64,000 nt of DNA from Bryopsis sp. KO-2023 (GCA_030272585.1 BSYQ01000001.1:11299001-11363000); one strand, 5' to 3'. Shown: positions 26,130-36,725, counted from the first letter of the stretch. Translations and numbers: made by a program. The notes: generated from the sequence alone by a model not told the origin.

Positions 26130-27290
26130 CACGTAACACTCTTGCATCTCGCGTCTGCGCTCAACTTACGCTCAACCTGCGCTCAACCTGAGTCAGTTAA
26201 GCGATGCCTGCACCAGTCGCACTCACTGCGTACACTGCAACTCTTCCTGGTCGCAGCAACTTAATGTGTGCTGCGCAATTCTCACTCTTGCACACATCCT
26301 GCCACGTTCTGTGCAAGTCCATCAGATCCTGCACCTTGTGCTGACCTTGCACAGAGCTGCGCGTTCCTGCGTCAACTGCGCGATCCCTGCATCAGCTGCG
26401 CGATCCCTGCATCAGCTGTTCCTTCAATCGACACGCAGTCCCAACATCGTCTGCGAACTTCCATCAAGAGCTGCACAGTTCCATAAACACTGCGCAGTCC
26501 CTGCATCCTGCATAGGCTGCCCAGCCTGCATCTGCGCGAAATGTCCCATCGACATTGCAATCCGCTGCACGCAGCGTAACTCTGTCGTCTGCAGTGCAAT
26601 TTCGCATGTGCAGCGCTTTCCTGTGGCTGCTGCGCGTCACATCATCCACTTACGCAGTGCCAACATTCGCTGCGCACTTCCAGCAAAACCTGCGCACGTT
26701 CTGTCTGCGACGCAATCCTGCACGCGGTACATTTCCATATTCGCTGCGCAACCTTGTATCAACAGCGTAATTCCACATCTGCGGTACAACTCTGCATCTG
26801 CGGCGCAATCCTGGATCTGCTGCGCATTCCTGGATCTGCTGCGCAGTTCTACACCTGCGACGCAATCCTCCAAATGCTGCGCCACCCAACGTCTCCTGCG
26901 ACGCTGCATAGTCGTGCTGCACTTGACAATGCTGCGCGCCTGTGTGTAAGCTGCGCTTCTACATACTCCAATGTATTGCCTTGCGCTCTACACATCACTT
27001 CTGCGAAATCTGTCTGCCGCAGTGTTCTTACACACACTGCGCCCATTCTACTCCTGACGCTGATTCAGCGACTTTCCTTCACACAGCACACTCGAACACT
27101 CCAATAGATAACTGCAAATCTGCAAAGCACTGGCGTTTGTCTGCCTTGCAAACCTCTGCTTTGCACTGTGCTGTGTGCCTGCCAGTGTCCTGCGCCTCTG
27201 CGCCTTCTCACTGCGCGCCTGCCGCGCATACTGCTGCCTCTGCAGCCTGCCAGACTCGTTTGTGATCTTGTCACAAGCCTGCTCCGAAAC
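26130..27290. repeat. CTGCG-rich low-complexity tract in LARD
   Basis: GC-rich segment dense in CTGCG and CTGCGC words next to the primer-binding end, including two exact 20-bp copies of GCGCGATCCCTGCATCAGCT near 26378-26418. Open frames across it (such as 26266-26949) reflect composition rather than coding. Confidence 0.6.
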
Positions 27291-27292
27291 CA
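27281..27292 (-). other. LARD primer binding site
   Basis: TGGTTTCGGAGC, identical to the sites of the three chromoviruses in this window. It predicts a primer tRNA ending GCUCCGAAACCA. Confidence 0.8.
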
Positions 27293-27293
27293 C

Positions 27294-27942
27294 TGTAACG
27301 ACTCTGCCCCTGCAGATCGCTTTTTCTGCTTCAATACACTGAAGACTGCGACCCTGCCGGTCTGCCAGTCTGAACTGCCGTTCTATTGAACGACCATGGG
27401 AGAGACACTTGAACCTAGCAAGGTTCAAGGGCGAGATCAGGTTCCAAACTAAGGTTAGGTTAAGTTACAAGAATGTCCAAGCCCCCACAACTTATACCGT
27501 TTCTGCCAACCCTGATCCAAACTGATCCTAAGCCATAACATCAGTCTGCATCAGTATTGCAGACCATCAAACTGCCAAGTCCCTTTCAGTCCCTTCCATG
27601 ACATGCAGCCTCAGACACCTTGCAGGGTACTGCGGTTCTGAGTCTGCCACCTAAGACCTTCTAGAACTTCCTGCCTGCCAGCTCTGCAGCCCACGTTCTG
27701 CAGCGCTGTCAGCACCTGTCTGTCGTCAGCCAACCTGTCCGCCCGACTACTCTGCCACTTCGTCAGTCTACCAATTTGCTGACTACCAGTCTATCAGTCT
27801 GCAGGTCTAAAGGACCTGAACCATTCTTGCTTCTTCAGAATCATAGCAGTCAACCTGCAGCCTAATCTGTCAGCCCAATCACTGCCAGTCTGCAAGCCTG
27901 CAGGTCTGCCTGAATCTCCTTTGATTCTGCCGAATCCTTACA
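27294..27942 (-). repeat. LARD 5' LTR (in element orientation)
   Basis: Direct repeat of 18764-19412. In element orientation it is followed, after one base, by the primer binding site. Confidence 0.88.
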
Positions 27943-28880
27943 AGCACACATTCCAGTATATAGACTCCAGTAAAGTGTATCCTCTTCCTTCTCTAAGATA
28001 AAGGATAACTTTATAACTCCCTGTTTCACTAGAGAAACTTTGCACTTTGGCAGTAATCCCCCCCCCCTCTTTTTTCAGGAAAATGACTTTGTTTGAATTC
28101 TCTTTTTTTGCCTTGGCCAAGGCTTGTTCAGTTTTTTTTCCTTGGAATTCGTTTCTCATGTACCCCCATCTTTTTAATATTTCTTTGTGTTCAAAATAGG
28201 TTGAGATATCTGTGAGGAGAATATTCAGGAGCCAGTCCAATCTTCGACCACGCAACATTTTTTTTGTCAAGGAGAAACGATGTTTCAGTCCAGCATGGTA
28301 CCCCTCCAATGCTGAATTCGTGTTGGTGCTTGCGTGGTTTACCGTACGAAAACTGGTGACCCAAAGAGGTAATTGCGATTCCCACTGTACTCCGAAGTAT
28401 TTCAGAAATCCAGGGTATTTTTGCCATCTCAAATGGAAATCATCGAGTGCGCGACGAATTTCGGTCTCCAAATTGTCTGAAGTTTTTCTCCCGCACATGA
28501 TGTCAGACAATTGTATCATCATATCCGCTCTGTCTATGGCTGACTTTACGTGTTTGTGCAGGTGTCGAAGCCACGAACGTTTAACGTGCCAAGTGCACAA
28601 GAATATAGGTATTTGCTCCCCGAAAGTCATCCTGTGAACACTTGAAAGTTCGAAACTGGCTGATGGATTCTTATTCTTACTTGTGGAATCTGGAAAACTT
28701 GTGGAAACATTCTGGCTTGATTTTAAGTGTAGTGTGGAATGTCCATATTGTGGATGTTCAGACAGGTTAAAGGAGGCTGATGAGCCAGACAATGGAGGCT
28801 GTCAAGTGCAGGAAACAAAACCAGTTCTGGAACCAACACGACAGGATGATACCTATGTACTTTTTCTTCAGCAGTGAAAA

Positions 28881-29022
28881 GAGGAGTAAAGTAATAGCAC
28901 CAGTTGGCAAGCCAGACTGGTGGACTGCCTCGTTAAAGGAGATTATCGGGAGGTTATGGTTTTTAACCTGAGTTCGATCCTCAGGACCTCCATGCAAACA
29001 AGACCAAGATGTGTACTTTTTT
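28881..29022 (+). repeat. tRNA-like (SINE-type) Pol III unit in transposase intron
   Basis: Opposite to the transposase, inside its second intron. An A-box-like TAGCACCAGTTGG (28895-28907) is followed 65 bp later by a T arm CTGAG-TTCGATC-CTCAG (B box GTTCGATCC, 28972-28980) and a strand GACCTCC. That strand can pair with GGAGGTT at 28949-28955, giving an acceptor-plus-T-arm minihelix. A TTTTTT terminator lies at 29017-29022. No complete cloverleaf forms. Confidence 0.35.
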
Positions 29023-29298
29023 AAAATATTCCGTATGTGGTCACCTGATCGCAGCTATTTCTGCACGGCAATCGTCTACCATGAAGCTTGCAGGCTCCCA
29101 ATCAGGCGTGCAATCTCTCATACGTGTGTTCAAGGCACTCAGCCATGTCTGTATTGTTGAGGATGTCTCATCGGAGGCAATGACCCAGGCAACAGGAATG
29201 CCTTGATGAAAAGAATCAATCACCATGATTGTGAATAGTGGAAACTGCAATAAAAGCCAAGCCAGCGATAGAGTGTTTTAGGTTTTCTTATTAACAGT

Positions 29299-29415
29299 AA
29301 TAAATTTAACTTCAATTCAATTTTAATAAATTCAACTTCAATTCAATTTTAATAAATTCAACTTCAATTCGATTTTAATAAATTCAACTTCAATTCAATT
29401 TTAATAAATTCAACA
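29299..29415. repeat. 26-bp tandem repeat in transposase intron 1
   Basis: About 4.5 copies of a 26-bp AT-rich unit (AATAAATTCAACTTCAATTC plus six bases), with starts at 29299, 29325, 29351, 29377 and 29403. Confidence 0.85.
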
Positions 29416-30494
29416 AATTTTTGAATGAGTTTTCATACGTTTAAGTTTTGATTTCTGTTGCTTTTATGTGTTTTTTTTATTTACCTTCAAATTATTTACG
29501 CCGAATGTAGCATCCATGCACAATACCCCTCGGTTTCCGTGTTTTAATAATTTTTCTTTCATGAATTTTGTCTGAATCCCCAAAACGAAAGGCTGTTGTT
29601 GATAGATAAACACAACGTCCGCATTGGCCTTTGTGAATAAAAAAATGCTCGTTGCATCATCATCATGGTACCGTGTAGTGTTTTTCTCCACCCCTTTTCT
29701 AATATTTTGTATGTCATTCACTGTGACACATGCGTCCCTCGGCAATCTTGAATCGATTTTTTCGGATGAAAAAATCTGGATAATATCGTCTTCAGTGAGG
29801 TGTGCATTTTCTATTTTCATTTTTTCTTTCACGAAATTGATGCAATCGTGCAAAATTTCTGCATCACTTCTACCCAACCTAATATTTGTTTGAATAAACG
29901 ATCGAAGATCTTCACCGATTCTCGGCGCGTGGATGAGTCGGGGGTTATCGGGGGTGAGTATATTTTTTCCGTGGCAAAATTCTCCGTCCTTGTTTTTGTG
30001 ATCTCTGATTTTGTACCTCACCAAAACCTCCCCGGCATTTTCCTTTTCGACAATTACTTCGAAATTGGCTTGGCAACCCCGTTTAATTGACCCTCCTTTT
30101 TTTTCTTTTCTCACCCTCTTGCCCGGCTTTTTTTGTGTGTGATCCTCAGGACCGTAACTGCACCAGTAAGTTTGCCAAAAGGAGGTTTTGGTTTCTTTCT
30201 TCCCTCGAATTTTATGGAAGGAAGTTGAGTGTCTTTTTCCCTCCTCCTCGATGAATTTTTGAACGCCATCCATGGGTATTTTTGTCTCGTAATGTGTCGG
30301 AAAAGAGTCACCGTCCCAACGGCCCCTTACTTCCTTCCATACCAAGTCGGTCCCCATTTTACCTACAGTGCAACAAAATCAAACATATCCGAGGGATCAG
30401 AAAAAGTGACAGGAGATTCGAACTCCTAAGGGTCAATACCCTCTCCAAGGATCACTGAAGGATCACTATTTTGTCGAAGATAAATTGTCTTTAA

Positions 30495-30960
30495 AACGAA
30501 AACTAAACGTGGCGGGATATCCCTGTAAGACGTCCAGAACGTCGATTCCAATCTCAACGACTGGTCGATAGAAAACAGTGAAAGATACGTGTCTATTGTG
30601 AACCACGCAGTATTTCGAAGAGTCGCGGTGGTTTGAAAGACCATCGTTCAACGAAACGGAAAACGAAACGTGGCGGGATATCCCTGTAAGACGTCCAGAA
30701 CGTCGATTCCAATCTCAACGACTGGTCGATAGAAAACAGTGAAAGATACGTGTCTGTTGTGAACCACGCAGTATTTCGAAGAGTCGCGGTGGTTTGAAAG
30801 ACCATCGTTCAACGAAACGGAAAACGAAACGTGGCGGGATATCCCTGTAAGACGTCCAGGACGTCGATTCCAATCTCAGCGGCTGGTCGATAGAAAACAG
30901 TGAAACATACGTGTCTGTTGTGAACCGCGCAGCGAGTTGACGAGTCGCGGTGGCTTCAAC
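30495..30960. repeat. 161-bp subterminal tandem repeat of the MULE
   Basis: Three copies with period 161 (GGCGGGATATCCCTG at 30511, 30672 and 30833). The third merges into the terminal inverted repeat. The palindromic core GGGATATCCC is conserved in each copy. Such arrays may hold transposase sites. Confidence 0.85.
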
Positions 30961-31118
30961 GGCAATGGCGATGACCGATCTCGCACGGAACAGGAGTCGT
31001 CAAGACGTGTGGGAGTTGTCCAGAGGCGCGGGTCTGAGATCGTCCAAGTTGGGAATGCTGACGTTGGCAATGAGGTTGACTGGAGTTGTGTCAACAGGGG
31101 CTAGAATTACGGGAGGGC
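30815..31118 (-). repeat. MULE right terminal inverted repeat
   Basis: Inverted partner of 17483-17820. Inward, its inner part continues as additional tandem copies of a 161-bp unit (30495-30815), which the left end lacks. Confidence 0.82.
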
Positions 31119-31180
31119 ATCGTCCCCGACCGACATGTGTGACGCTCCGAAAACGCATTCGGCGCAACTACTAAACATTA

Positions 31181-31409
31181 GGGATGTTGCGCAAAACTAC
31201 GTAGCTCCCAATTTACGCAGCCACGTCACGTACGACAGCGTAATTTCGCGGAAATGCAGGTTTTCTACGTACGTATTTTGACTCTTTTCGAACAGGACTC
31301 CGTTTAACAACGGATCCTTGTCAGCATCAGTGAGAATTTCCGCGAAACTACGCTGTCGTACGTGACGTGGCTGCGTAAATTGGGAGCTACGTAGTTTTGC
31401 GCAACATCC
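31181..31409. mobile_element. MITE/foldback element with 75-bp inverted ends
   Basis: 229 bp with inverted repeats of about 75 bp (31181-31255 and 31335-31409), differing at one position, around a 79-bp spacer. Ends are GGGATGTTGCGC, flanked by TA on both sides (31179-31180 and 31410-31411), which fits Tc1/mariner-type (Stowaway-like) mobilisation. There is no coding capacity. Confidence 0.75.
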
Positions 31410-31414
31410 CTAGT

Positions 31415-33871
31415 ATCACGACGAACTACCCCAGATTACGACTAAGGTAACTCAGTCGGACTGTGCCGACTTAGACGGTCGCATCAAAAACTCGGTATCT
31501 AAACTGCGACGCACTGAAACTATCGTCACCCAAGAAGTCGGCTAAGACCAGTCGCACTAACGAACACTGCAATCCGAGAGTCATAGTCTCGAACCCCTCT
31601 ATCAACGAAAGGCCTAAGACCAGGCACCTGAAAATAAGACGAGTCGAAGTCAAAGGAGACACCCGCTAAAAGGGACTTGCTCCTGCGACTAAGACAGAAA
31701 GTAGAGTTCCCTAGAGGGTGGTCGCTAAGAGACCATGGCCTAGGGAGACTCTGAAAACTGAGCGGGAGAAGAGAAAAACTAAAACACAAACACCAAGAAC
31801 AAAAGGAGACACTTAGAGGGGAGGGCAGCTCCTCTGAGTGAGAAAAACCTCCTAAGAAGGGCAGCACCTTCCCCTACTATTCTGACTCCACCTCTGTTTA
31901 CTTTCTAGAATTGAAGGCTGATCAGAAACAGCCTATTTTACTCTCAGCCACCCAACTATCTCTTCCTAACTATTAACACTGCAGAAACACCACTCTTTCC
32001 AGAATTCAGAAGGATAGAGGAAATCTTCAGAGATTTCCTCTGAGTTCTTATTCACACACACACTCTCACACACTCACACACATATATACTTTGCAAGAAA
32101 ATGTTTACAGAAAAGAGAAGGGACGGTGTATCCCACAGAAAAACAGTAGTACATATCCTTGGGTATGTTTATTAATTGATCTAAGTTATACCTCGTCCGA
32201 ATTAGATTTCCCGTACGGATCCGATAGCTAATCTTTTCCACGTCCGATTCAGAGCTTCAGTAAACTTTTAATAAACTTCCGAGGGGGTATACTGCCAAGG
32301 TTTCAGAAACTTAGTTATCCGTAGAAAACTTCGCTCTATTTTTATACTCGCAGCCAGTTCTAGTGCCAACACACATGTGTTGGCTGCGAGTTCGACGTCA
32401 CAGCGAGGGTTGCTTAGCGACTCGACTGAAAGCTGTATAGATCGTCTTAAAGATCTTGTTTCGTAGTGGGTCATATTCTATGCCTTGTATTCCATCGTTT
32501 TTTCGTTGGCTCCTTGTGTTCCCAGCCGCACATTTCGCAGAAGTCATACCTCGGATGTCATAAAGTGACAGTGCCGGCAGTAAGACTCCTAGTACTCTGC
32601 GCTAGCCATGGGTTGGCGTGCCAGCTATTCGACTTATTCCAACGCATCGATATACAACTATTCCTACGTCATCGACCTCATCGGGAGTTAAACCCAACGT
32701 GCAAACCACCAGGTCTCACATAGAGCAGCGTGCGAAACGACTGTTTATCAGTGTGAGTTAGAGATCCATTCTTCCGAATCATCATCGGGATAGATGTTAC
32801 TTTGAGTGGCAGTACATCTGCCAAGTTCTTTCTAGCCCCGTCACAACATGCCGCTCGTCTCCGACAAATCCACTCTTCCCCCCAAGCGCAGAAGTGGTTT
32901 TCGCGCCCGTCACAGTCGCTATTGAGTCCGTAGGCGACAGGGTTACTTGCAACAGCAACGTTGTTCGGAAAGGAGCGCAGCGACGGAAGTGACGCCAGCG
33001 AGTGCAGGTACAGGATGAGAAAAGCCTCTGTTAAAAGGGCTCGATGGTTACACGCTGAGAGCGTTCGATCCGCTTGGGGGCCTCACAGAAATAGACACGA
33101 GTGTTGTTTTGTATTATGAGTGTACCTTTCTTTCTTCTGACTTTGAGTGTGAATGCTGTATCTTTTGCATTTGGGCTATATTCTTGTTGAAGATGATGTG
33201 AATTGTTGTTTGTAGTAGCACAACATGTGATTCTGAAATACTGTAAAATAAGGAAAATATTTAAAATATACGGAAATATTATCTTCCCTGGAAGGATGTA
33301 AAAGCAACGGGTTTCTTTTAAAGAGTGTGCGTGTTACTTCTTTCCTTTTGTGAATATTGCGCGAAAGATGAGGATAAGCTTGAAGGAAGGGTCGGAGGAT
33401 GGTGTTATGTTGCGTACTGCAACACAACGAGAGAAGAGTCTGCTTAAACATCTCAGAATAATTAGTGACAGGATGAAGTTGATCTTCCTGGAATGTGGAG
33501 CTGTGGGAAGTGGGTAATCTGATAAATATTATCCACGGACACGGATAATTGCGGATCCTATCCGGTTGAATATCCAGGTACTATTATCCGGGATTCGAAT
33601 GATCCGCACAACATTATTCATGAGTCATGAATCATGACCCCGTCTTTTAAGGTTATGCAGCGTTAACACAGAAGGGGTCCAGTGAACCCTTGGTCACACC
33701 TAGTCTTGCTGCTTGATAATGTTTCGAAGTTCGGCAACACTTGCCTCGCTCACCCATTATAATTTTTTTGAATGACTCTCTATCTTGCTCAATTTAGAGA
33801 AGCTTCTTGTGGTTGGGTCTTTTCTCGGTGTTAACGAGATCGCTTGATTTTTTCCTGAAAAATAGATTACG
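31415..33871. other. Intergenic, no gene seen
   Basis: Only short frames. Contains a CA microsatellite (about 32053-32090), a perfect 10-bp inverted repeat CTCGCAGCCA (32347-32356 and 32381-32390), a T-arm-like GAGCG-TTCGATC-CGCTT near 33060, and an ATTATCC-rich stretch near 33510-33590. It may contain decayed elements, but no ends were recognised. Confidence 0.4.
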
Positions 33872-34017
33872 ATGACTTTCTTATTATTTCTCATGATTAT
33901 TGGAGTCTTGGGTTCAGCTGGTATGGAGGAAACTAGCAACTCGGCATTCGAGGAAGATGAGGTTGCCCGTGAGACTTTTGGCATATTGGGAGAAGAAAAT
34001 TATTGCAGTAACCCGTT
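33872..34017 (+). pseudogene. Truncated exon with signal peptide, cut by LTR
   Basis: ATG at 33872 opens MTFLLFLMIIGVLGSAG, a convincing signal peptide, followed by an acidic stretch with one Cys (EENYCSNP). The frame runs directly into a repeat-rich LTR at 34018. It is probably the first exon of a secreted or membrane protein gene broken by insertion. No downstream half was found. Coding status is uncertain. Confidence 0.3.
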
Positions 34018-34811
34018 TGTAACGCACCGTACCGTAACGCACAGGGTCGGTACAGTAACGTGTCCGGTCGGTACGTGCACCGACCGGACGTTACAACACG
34101 TTGCACACGTTACAACAACGACCCAGTCGGTACAACAACGTCCAAGTCCGGTACAACAACGATCCGACGTTACTGTAACGCCAAAGCGTTGTTGTAACGC
34201 AGTACGTTATCAGTAACGTCTATGCCGGCTGCTATAACGTCCGCACCGAGGCAAGACGTTACAACAACGATCGGTTGCGTTACGTGTAACGATAACACGT
34301 TACAACAACGGCCAGGTCGGTACAACAACGTAATGGCGTTGCAGTAACGTCATGTGGATGACGTACAAAGTGACCCCCGCAAGGTCCCCAGCAGACATGG
34401 GCTGAGACCCCTGTGCACAGGACAGGACAGAACAGACTGTCTGTTCTGTGCACAGGGTCGGTGCAACGGCTGCGACTCTGCAAGTCTGCCAGCCAAGCTG
34501 AAGGTGAAACAAAGGGAGACCAAGGTGCAAAGCACTCCAAACAAGGTTAAAAGCTAGGTTAAAACCAAGTGTATCAATACACTAGAGGCGCTGCCCAAAT
34601 ACCCTGCTGCAGCACCTCTGACAAGACCTGATCCCCTGATCAGACAACTACTGAGCTGACACAGTGAACCCATCACTGTATCAGGTCAGATCACAGAATG
34701 TTCTGAGCTGCCAGTTCAGCAGGGACACCTGCTGAGCTGCCAGCTCGCCAACCTACAGTCAGATCTCCTGATTCAGGGCCCAGCAGGCTCTGAATCAGGC
34801 GATTCACTACA
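34018..34811 (-). repeat. Diverged LARD-family LTR with ACAACAACG array
   Basis: Starts TGTAACG and ends CACTACA like the LARD LTRs, and is followed by the complement of a purine tract (TTCCTCCCCACCT). It shares CTGCGACTCTGCAAGTCTGCCAGC with them, with some changes. The first 340 bp are an unusual array of GTTAC/GTAACG words with six ACAACAACG motifs. Boundaries are inferred from family resemblance. No partner LTR or target duplication was confirmed. Confidence 0.5.
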
Positions 34812-35478
34812 TTCCTCCCCACCTGAACTGCAGTAGCCCCTACTGCAACTTAGAAAGGAAAAACCCAAGAGACTGTAAGCTAACAAAACCCATATCAGTG
34901 AATAACTTCTTAGTCCAACTTCTGCCAATGAAAACTCATATCTGCAACTCAGACCAAACCCAATGTATCGAATTAAAATAAAACATCTTTCAGATTTCAG
35001 TCACTGATAATCAAGTCCAAAATAAATGTAACCATACTAAGTCCTGCCACTGGAAATTGCTATCCCTTATGCACTCTGACACAACCATAACTTTCACAGG
35101 GACCAAATTTCCCACAGAAATGTTTCAGCTCAACAAACTATCCATGGACCTGTAATATAGAAATCAGAGCCCTTCTTTCAAGCAAACACTGCACTCCATC
35201 TGCAGTCTGAAATAGAACCCAAATCTCTCATTTTTCCAGCCCCTCAAGTGTTGTAATTCTGCCACTGATTTGTCAAACCAATTTCCATATTCAAAACTGA
35301 AATAAAAACTCCATGCAGGTTACTGTATCTGCCCTTTTAACCAGCCATACTCAAGTGGCAACAAATACCAACCTCACAAAGATAAAAACCCATTTGACTG
35401 GACTTGCAATGTATCAACAGGTGAACCATTCTCATAACCAAAACAGGTTGCAAACTTCAGAGTTTTCATCTCAACCTG
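34812..35478 (-). mobile_element. LARD-like internal remnant
   Basis: Similar to the interior of the intact LARD: 34950-35360 parallels about 22030-22470, including AATGTATCGAAT and ATAAAACAT followed by TTTCAGTCACTG. Its last 90 bp recur at about 36573-36655. No coding sequence. Confidence 0.55.
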
Positions 35479-35941
35479 TGTAAAGACTGCGCTGTAGACT
35501 GCGACTCTGAAGCAGTCTGCCAGCCTGAAACAACAGCCTAGAAGGCTGCAACAAGTTCTGACACGAGAGAGCGGGAGAGAGAGAGTGTTCAACCCCAAAA
35601 TCGAGTTACAAGAATACCCTGAGGTGCTGCCCAAATACCCTAGGCTGCACCTCTGATCCAAACTGATCGTTCAAGGTCCTATCCATCAACATGACCTGAC
35701 AGTCTGCCTCAGTGTCAGGTCCCCTGTCTGAAACCTTCTGAGCTGCCAGCCCTGCAGAAAAGCGTCTGCTGAGCTGTCAGCCCCCATTCACAGATCTAAG
35801 GGTTCCGCCCTGCTGCAGCAAACCGGCTGCAGCATTGCTGGTTCCCTAGAACTGCAGGCCTGTCAGTTCCCCTGAACTGCAGGTCTGCCAGTTCTCTGAA
35901 CTGAGGATCTGACAGTTCCCCTGAACTGTAGAATCCTTACA
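35479..35941 (-). repeat. LARD-family LTR, 463 bp
   Basis: Begins TGTAAAGACTGCG and ends GAATCCTTACA. It is followed by TTCCTCCCCATCTAGTTGGC, identical to the purine-tract side of the intact LARD. Includes a GA microsatellite near 35568-35588. Confidence 0.6.
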
Positions 35942-36720
35942 TTCCTCCCCATCTAGTTGGCAGTAGTCCCTTACTGCCCCAAGAGATTATATTAACAACC
36001 TTTGCCCCTTTTTGGATGTCAACTTTTTTTTTTTTTTTAACTTTTCTTCCACAGAAAATGGGTTTCAAAAGTGATTATGTTAATATAAGGAAGTCAAAAC
36101 AGTTCTTCAAAAACACTGTGTCAGGAAATTGTCCTAATGCAATAGAAACTCAAAATACCCTGAAAAATCAATTGGTAACACCCTTGCTGGAAAATTACAA
36201 CCTGAAGTGTTTGTTTCTGCCACCATCTTGCACTACCCAGAAAATCCAGAAAAACTACCTTATAAAAAGTTCAAAGCAACAAGGAAATCATAGTCAGTTT
36301 GATTCTGCCTTCCCTAGAAGATTTTCCTACAGCCCACAAGGTCAGCTGAGACACCAAAACTTCTTGGCAAACAAAAAACCCCCTTTTCCTGCAGAATACC
36401 TGAGTCACCTGATTACCCAATCCATTGCAACTCTGTATAATAAAAACCCATTTGACTGGACTTCCCTCAAAGGTCACCATGCAATTCTTTACTCTCCCTT
36501 TGGCTAATTCAGTAACTCTTATTTCAGATTGCAAATATGGAATTCCCTAGCAATAACATCTTACCCCTGCTGGACTTGCATTGTATCAACAGGTGAACCA
36601 TTTTCATAACCAAAACAGGTTGCAAACTTCAGAGTTTTCATCTCAACCTGATCAGAAACTGCAAAAAGATCCTTGTCCACCTCCAACACACTGATCACCA
36701 GAAACTGGACAGCCCTAAGG
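35942..36720 (-). mobile_element. LARD-like internal segment, split by element A
   Basis: Internal sequence adjacent to the LTR at 35479-35941. It continues beyond element A at 46827-46932, where the CACTGATCACCAGAAACTGG repeat of its right end reappears. An open frame at 36016-36507 on the plus strand, which opens in a poly-T tract, is unlikely to be coding. Confidence 0.5.
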
Positions 36721-36725
36721 GTTTA

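Larger units (their letters stand above)
18764..27942 (-). mobile_element. Non-coding LTR retrotransposon (LARD-like), 9.2 kb
   Basis: Two 649-bp direct repeats (18764-19412 and 27294-27942), beginning TGTAACG and ending TTACA on the plus strand, flank 7.9 kb of internal DNA. The whole is bounded by the 5-bp duplication AGCAC (18759-18763 and 27943-27947). Signals orient it on the minus strand: primer binding site TGGTTTCGGAGC at 27292-27281 next to one LTR, and purine tract GATGGGGAGGAA at 19424-19413 next to the other. The interior shows no gag, pol or other recognisable domain on either strand, so it must be moved in trans. I found no difference between the two LTRs by eye, so the insertion is recent. 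Confidence 0.88.
18052..30357 (-). pseudogene. MULE transposase gene interrupted by LTR retrotransposon
   Basis: Exons 30357-29485, 29244-29045 and 28631-27943 join by GT-AG introns. The coding sequence then resumes at 18758-18052 beyond the inserted LTR element. Removing the insert with one copy of the AGCAC duplication keeps the frame, for a total of 822 residues. The DDE catalytic residues are visible: D in VLCMDATFGVNN, D in SFMVDDCRAEI and E in NSALEGYHAGLKHR. The CxxH motif of MULEs lies between (FLCTWHVKRSWLRHL). After the core comes a SWIM zinc finger (C-S-C-x8-C-K-H), which the insertion splits just before its first CxC, and then a Glu/Ser-rich and basic tail. It would cut and paste the element, but the inserted LTR element should prevent a normal product. 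Confidence 0.85.
17483..31118 (-). mobile_element. Mutator-like DNA transposon (MULE), with nested LTR element
   Basis: The outer ends are inverted copies: GCCCTCCCGTAATTCTAG at 17483 and its reverse complement ending at 31118. They are flanked by the 9-bp duplication ATCGTCCCC (17474-17482 and 31119-31127). A 9-bp duplication and long inverted ends are hallmarks of Mutator-like elements, and the internal gene encodes a MULE transposase. Without the nested 9,179-bp LTR element and its extra 5 bp, the transposon would be about 4.45 kb. The transposase split by the nested insertion suggests this copy is not autonomous. Confidence 0.88.

Noticed and set aside
26266..26949. 227-codon open frame inside the LARD
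   Set aside because: Lies in a CTGCG-rich tract that is open in several frames on both strands; looks like a composition artefact.
19413..27293. LARD orientation on the plus strand
   Set aside because: Plus-strand reading gives no primer site after the left LTR and no purine tract before the right one; both signals are exact on the minus strand.
29299..29415. CRISPR-like array
   Set aside because: Units are contiguous 26-bp tandem copies without spacers, inside a eukaryotic intron.
33040..33090. tRNA gene at the TTCGATC arm
   Set aside because: Only a T-arm-like hairpin; no matching acceptor, D arm or anticodon arm could be built.
36016..36507. 163-codon plus-strand frame between LARD-like LTR and element A
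   Set aside because: Opens in a poly-T tract and lies antisense to the element's own orientation; no domain, no related frame in the intact LARD.
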